A DNA stretch of 64,000 bases from Chamaelirium japonicum (lineage: Eukaryota > Streptophyta > Magnoliopsida > Liliales > Melanthiaceae): NCBI GenBank assembly GCA_947650365.1, contig OX393553.1:34474353-34538352 (forward strand), given 5' to 3'. The position numbers and the translations under genes are program-made. Numbering within the stretch: position 1 is the stretch's first letter; each line of letters starts with the position of its first letter. Shown piece by piece: positions 57,924 to 64,000 of this stretch. The notes under the pieces were generated by a model, which was not told the DNA's origin, ran no database searches, and worked only from the letters and a program-made list of their open reading frames with translations.

Positions 57924-60900
57924 GTATGTATATGTTAGTTGGCTTGTTTTAAAGGGTTGGGTGGTTAACTGGTTACCCATTCATTTTGCTATTTTAATTA
58001 GTGTGAAGGAAATTTTAGATCAAATCCACAAATTAATTTTGTTATTTTAAATTAATTGGAAAGAGTATTAGATCAAATCATTATTAGGACAATATACTTC
58101 TCCTTGCATTGCTGAATTGTTGTAGCTAGAGCTTCCTATATTTAGCTATGAATTGTGTTTGTAAATCATTTTGGAGATCTTTCTTATCATATGAAAATTT
58201 GCAAAACTTCTTGTATTTTCATGTTTGGTTCCCACCAGCTCGATTGTACCGTGCTCTTACCATATATACCCTACTCCTTAGGGCTTGTATCCACTCCTAG
58301 CTTTGACCAATTCAAGGCTATATTTCAAGCATCAATTGGGTCTGCGTATAACATGCAACATGGATCAACTTCTTAGGAGTATTTGTGTATCTATCCTACA
58401 TATAATCTTCTATGGAATGAGAAGTCAGTCAAATCCGATCCGTTTAAGCTGAAGCGGTCCGGTTTGATGCCGATCCGAACTGAAGAACCCCGTGGAATCA
58501 GAACCTATTGCTAATTCACAAAGCGGTTCGGTTTGAGGCTGATCCGAACTAAGGACCCTTTGGAATCTGAACCTATTGCCAATTCGGACTTGGTTCAATG
58601 GATTAGGCCATTTTGGGTTAGAATCAGGTTTTAGATCATGTAGTTGCCGAGTTTCAATGCATCGGAGCCCCAACCCAAATTGTTTATCAATTTTTCATGA
58701 GTCCCTCTCTTCCCCTACATCCTTTGTGTCACTGTTCTGATACCTGTACAAATCTTCTCCAAATGACCATCCCTGCTCCAGAGAGCTATAATGAATCAAT
58801 CCCTTCTCCTAACAATGACTAATGTGGTTCTACCCCTCACAACTTCACCCCAATAGCCATGTCCATCCTTCACCGCATGCACAATAGTGCCTACACATTC
58901 ACCCAAGTAGCAACTCCACCCAAAATAGCTCGACTCTCTTTTTTCAGTGGCCATACCACTTCCCCTGGAAGGACACAACTTCACTATGTCCCCTTGAGAA
59001 CAGATTTGCCCCCCAACAATGAGTTACCCTTTCACCACCACAAGCAGTAGGGGCTTCGCCCCTTCCCCCCGACAGCGGATCCACCCCATCCTCAACAGTG
59101 ACCCACTCCTTACCCATCAATGATGGTCGGCGTATAGTTAGCTCCATCCGAGCTGATCACCTCCGACAAGTTACCGGCAGCGAATACCTGACACATGCAT
59201 ATAAGTTTCCATCTGCAGGTCTACGTCAGCCCTTCTTATCTCTTGCCCATCGGGGGTTCAAATGATTACATCACTAGAGAAAGAAGGGTGGGTAATGGGT
59301 ATGTATTGATGGATGGATGATAAATTTTTTTTTAATGTTGTGTTTTTTATTTCTGTTTTTTCATATATTCGTCACATATCTCATGAAGATTTCTGTTAAG
59401 AACATTGTGAGCGAGTGGATGAAAATATATGGTGTGTGAGTGCAATTATTGCGGCAAGGAGATGAGTTCAAACATCACGTGTCCAAAGCAACACTTGGCT
59501 GGATGTTATGGAAAAAATAGTAATTGCAGTAGAGATGAATCAATATCTTGTAAATCTTAAGGACCGATGAAAAATAAAGATTTGATATTGATGAGAAAGG
59601 ATATATGATGTAGGTGTGCTCAGATTTTCAAGACAACTTATCTCTATTTCAGTTCCCCATGAAGATACATGAGTCCCATAGGAATTTTGGCTGATTTGAT
59701 GAATTGCTCTTTTCACTATCTAGATTTTTATTTTTTATATTTCATGTCAATCCAATTTACAGATCAAAAGTTATTTCATTTTTATTTTTAGTTTAGCTTA
59801 GTTGTGAGGCTTTGTTCGCACTCGACTCAAACCCAAGGGGTTTAAGTTGACTCGGCTTGGTTTTAATAAGATCCATTGGATCTAATTAAATAACCAATGT
59901 GTGGTAAAAATCAATTGAAGCTCAAATAGAGCCCGAAAATACCTGGCCGCGCTATTCCTCTTTCTCTCTCTACCCGTACAGATACTGTACGGGTGGGTTT
60001 CACCGCCTCGGACTGCGTACTACTTTTTTTTTTTCCCTAACCTTTTTCTACATGGAAACTTTCATGTCTTCCCCTTCCTTTTTCACTTCTTTTCCACTAT
60101 AAAAACCCATCTATGAAACTCTAATGAGGATTGAATATTGAATTGAATTTGAAACCCTAGTTCTAGAGCGGAGTGTGTTTTGCTTGCTTGAGAGACTTCT
60201 TTGACGGATTTTCCCTTCCTTCTTCATCTCTTCTTCCTACCACGAGCTTCTACCTCTCTGCATCGACTTCGTCCACGTCTTCACAAGAGATTGACATGAT
60301 GATTCTTCTTCAGAGTTCAAAGATCGTTCTTCTCGGTTTCTTCACCCGTTCATCCGGACCACCCTTCCTTTTACACCACTTCATCCTACGGATACCGGAA
60401 TCGTGGTGAGCATCCACCGAGGCACATGTCAGATCATTTACTTTGTTCCATCACAATAATCATTATTCTTTGTTCCTTTTGGCTTATTTATCAGGTTATC
60501 TTTTTCTTGGCTTTTGTCATTTCATTGACTTCATAGGTTTCTGTCAACATCGGTTCCTCATCTAGATCTATTTTATTTGGTGAATCCGATTCTTATTTTT
60601 GTGATATTAATCTATAGTTCTTTATTGCGATTAAATTTAATAAAGCCTATTTGTTTATTTATCGTTATATGAAGGTTGTTTGACATATTGGAAATCATCG
60701 TTGATACTTTACATGTGATAATCTTTATTACTGGATTGCTGAAATTTCATGATTATTGCTAAAAATATGCACGTAGCCTTTTAAAAGAAACCTGCATGCA
60801 TCAATATAGGAAGGCTGTTTGTACTAGTTTGCATGATATGGCAGAGGAGAATGCTTGTAGAATAGTTTACAGATCTTGATTTATACTTTTTAGATAGATC

Positions 60901-61102
60901 CATTTTCTGGGAGAAATAAAGACTTGTCAATCTACAAGTTTGAGGACATTTCAAACTCAAGAGGAAATATAGACTAGTTAATGGCTATTATATATACACT
61001 ATGGATGCATTTATTAATAAAAGTTTGTTACATAAGCCACAGTCAAGACAACACCGAAAGGAATAAAAATGTGAAGAAGGCCATTGCAAGGGTAGTTTCC
61101 AC
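57924..61102. other. Region 3' of the second IDI exon
   Basis: No further IDI exon found. 59930-60420 looks like a retroelement LTR or a plant promoter/leader (ACTATAAAAACCC near 60100, then CT-rich leader), without defined ends. A 78-codon frame there (60173-60409) has no domain. Confidence 0.45.
58454..58591. repeat. 69-bp tandem duplication
   Basis: Two units starting GCGGTCCGGTTTGATGCC (58454) and GCGGTTCGGTTTGAGGCT (58523), each ending CCTATTGC(T/C)AATTC. Confidence 0.8.
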
Positions 61103-61227
61103 CTAAGAAGCACGGACACGGACACGGATACGAGACACGGACACGACACGACACGACACGGACACGCCGACACGATATTTTTCAAAAAACCAGGACACGG
61201 ACACGTTAGGGGACACGCTGAATTTTA

Positions 61228-61266
<39 letters not shown>

Positions 61267-61735
61267 CAAGTCTTATATTATGATTTATAATCAAACATAA
61301 TGCTAATCGTTAACTAAAAAAGTCTCCAACAAACATCATAAATGATTCAAGTGTATAGCTTCAAACTTTCAAAACACAAAAAAACGAATAGAACACGCAT
61401 AAAATCATCATCCATCAACGCCGACGTCAAGTGTTACCACATTATCACCATCGACGTGAAGACCATGGCCTCCATATATCCGACTCATTGATGGAAAGAT
61501 TTGCAATCTCAAGAACCTCAATATCTTCAAATGAGAAAAAAAGCATCTCCGGTAATATCTGACACGCTCCAACACGTATCCGACACGCTCCGACACGTGT
61601 CGGACAACCTTTCTTCATAGAAGACACGTTTTTTGGTGTGTCCGACACGTGTCGGAGAGTGTCGGACGAGTGTCGGTGTCCGACACGTGTCGGACATGGA
61701 CACGTTGAGGTCCCGAGAGTGTCGGTGCTTCATAG
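61103..61735. mobile_element. Second CTA(A/T)GAAGCACGG transposon, GGACAC hexamer type
   Basis: 633 bp with ends CTAAGAAGCACGGACACGG and the complement of CTATGAAGCACCGACAC. Subterminal arrays are GGACAC/GTGTCC hexamers instead of GGATAC. It contains a TA microsatellite at 61232-61264. Same termini and layout as the element at 642-1818; no transposase and no clear target duplication. Confidence 0.68.
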
Positions 61736-63890
61736 AATGTGGCCATGTAGAATACTGCACAATATTAAATTTGGGTTCATATGTAAGGCTTTTCAGTGTT
61801 TTGTATCCACAGGGTTGCCCCCAATGACTTAGCAAGCCTTTGATCTGGTCACGTTCTTCAGCACCCTGAACCTTTTACCTTTAATGGTCTCCTGATTTAC
61901 ACTCACATGGTATCTATTATAAGAAGCATAATTTTGGGCAGCATTTTACTACATAGTTCTTTCTTATTTCTTTTATCCCAACTGGCATGTTTCTTTGTCA
62001 TTTTTTATGAAGAATATTGTTCAGATGGTGAATATATAGGGAACATGGAAAGGCTTTAAGCAACGGCAGGCTCCAGATGCAGCAGTTGTATTGACGAGCG
62101 CTTGATAGTTTCTGTTACACAATGATAACTTCATCCTTTGAAAGAAAATTGTGTCCTACTTAAATGTCTTTTGATCTGCTCCATTCCTGATTCTTTTCAG
62201 ATTTTTTTTTAAAAATTTTCTGTTAGCTCTTTGGCTTCATATTCCTAGTAAAGCTTCGATCCTTTTAAAGTCCATTGGGGAGGAATTAAAAAAAATCAAA
62301 CATTAAGTTGGTACTGCTCCAGGTTGGTGCTGGTTTACTGGCATTTTTACTTTCCCTGAACTGGAGAAATTTAAAGATTATTTATTAGCCAAGACAGTTG
62401 GCTGCATTTATTGATACCTATGCGATTTTTATTGCGTCATTATCGATTGTTTCATGGATAACCTTGGGGCATCTACATTATTATTATGGTTTTTCCTTCC
62501 CAAATTCACCTCTTTTTTTTGTTTACAACCTATTTCTGTGGAATTTTTTAATGAATTGAATGATTTATATATATATATATATATTATAATAATAAAATTG
62601 ATATAAATTGAAAATTACTACTCTTTCGGGATTTGACTCATACACGGTCTACCATTTCCCTCTGTTCACCCGATTGGAGAAGGGAGAGACTCACAACATT
62701 TGGTTTAATAACGCGGAGCGATGGTATCATGCCGTGTGATCGTGTGGACACGGGAATCCATATCGACGCGGGTTGACACGGCTCCAAGGGCTCAATTAGA
62801 GTTGTCCCCCACATCATAGATGTTGCATCCATCATGCATGACTTCTTGGCATACCTGGCTTCCAAGGGTGGAGCCAATATTTTTTTGTAGGGGGACAAGG
62901 TTCGAAATTAGTAATGTACTTGGTAATTTTGAGATTAACTGACCCTATTTGATGGAGATTCATTAAAAGATTTGGATTCTGAAAAAATCAGACCTATCAT
63001 AAATCCAAAATTAAGGAAAGTGACGGAAATTGCAATGACGAGCTTAAGGACGCCAAGTGGCTCCCCCCTATGTAGATCCCGCCCATGCTGGTTTGTACCA
63101 CCGGGCATGTTACTTTTGTGTGACACAATCCAGCTTAATTATTTTTCATGCAGAAACCTCCAAACTGTATAGGTAGCATGATGCATATTATCTTGCAAGA
63201 CATCCTCAGTTTCCAGTGTGCCACTCCTGGTCATCGGTTAGTGGAGTATCAATGTAAGCATCGAACAATGCCACGGTGCCACCATCTTCTGACTTAACCT
63301 GTCAAACTAGAGGTACAATGACAACTGATAGCATGGAGGAAGGAATTGTGTCATCAGGATAGTCTTCATCACATCTCATGCAGTCACTGGTCATCTTCGT
63401 TCCTAGCTTTCAACTCTAATTTTTTCCATTAGATATGTACATTTTAGTTTGAAAGAGCCATACTACATTTTCGTTCTTACATCAATAGATATCCCTGGTA
63501 GAGGTTTTCAAGAGTTGATATATACTTACATAATTCTTTCAGATTCATCATTCCTATATTTGCTGGTACATCCAAGCATAAATGAGGGGTGAGGATTAAT
63601 AAGAATCTGTGCATGAAAATCATGTGTTTGGTGCTCTCTGATCGCAAATTCTTGTTGATGTTGGTATCGGTGTGTTCTATATGCCAATTCCATCATGCTC
63701 GACACCAATTGAGCATACATTACTAAAACTCACAAACACAAGTGCATGGGATGCATAAATTCACTAGTACATAATTGTGTGGTTTAAGCATGTGTGTGGA
63801 TGGGATCCATATACTGGAGATATGAGTTTACCATACACCCCTAAGTAGGTTCGCAGTTGGCAACTGGATTGGATATTTGGTTTGGAAGAA
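61736..63890. other. AT-rich flank without recognised genes
   Basis: A TA microsatellite lies at about 62562-62586. Short open frames on either strand have no domain. No further IDI exon was seen. Confidence 0.5.
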
Positions 63891-64000
63891 TGTAACACCC
63901 TGAGCTTCTCGATAGAGAGATGATATATCTCAACAATTGAAAAAAGATAATTATAAGTCAGGAAGTGTTACACATTTGAAATGTACTGAACGAAAATAAG
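63891..64000 (+). mobile_element. Possible LTR start at the window edge
   Basis: TGTAACACCCTGAGC is a common start of plant Gypsy LTRs. Only 110 bp are visible, so this is a weak call. Confidence 0.25.

Overview
This is a stretch of flowering-plant nuclear DNA, most likely from a monocot. The case rests on spliced genes with clear angiosperm orthologues, a dense load of plant-type transposons (Copia, Gypsy, L1 LINE, SINE, hAT, MULE MITEs, probable Helitron) and strongly GC-rich 5' gene ends that fade to AT-rich 3' ends (PPR gene, glycosyltransferase exon 1). There are no bacterial operons, CRISPR arrays or plasmid features. Gene models were built by hand from reading frames, splice sites and protein family knowledge.

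Layout. 1-2.4 kb: a 1,720-bp tandem duplication that includes a hexamer-rich inverted-repeat transposon. 4.4-6.7 kb (+): six exons of a TrmA/RlmD-like RNA methyltransferase; the N-terminal part and last exon are not in view. 7.3-12.3 kb: a complete-length Copia element (minus) with identical LTRs but a broken pol. 12.4-13.1 kb: an L1 3' end. 15.5-23.4 kb (-): a complete four-exon GT47 exostosin-type glycosyltransferase (437 aa) with a 5.5-kb first intron; a MULE with a perfect 9-bp target duplication sits about 140 bp upstream of its ATG. 24.5-27.6 kb: a second, internally deleted Copia. 31.8-37.0 kb (-): a complete ASY1/PAIR2 meiotic HORMA gene in 21 coding exons (616 aa), with a start-codon-only first coding exon and a 13-nt microexon. 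38.3-46.4 kb: LTR-type repeats and a decayed Gypsy gag. 47.6-50.1 kb (+): an intact intronless P-class PPR gene (807 aa, At1g79540-like). 52.3-57.9 kb (+): two in-phase exons of isopentenyl-diphosphate isomerase separated by a 5.5-kb intron holding a nested stack of repeats. 58-64 kb: intergenic or intronic DNA with a second hexamer-rich transposon.

The genes are unrelated housekeeping, meiotic and organelle genes; no pathway links them. The main signal is genome architecture: nested insertions with readable target duplications, unusual exon sizes, a GC-AG intron, and repeat arrays that stay open in several frames. I found no convincing novel multi-gene system.
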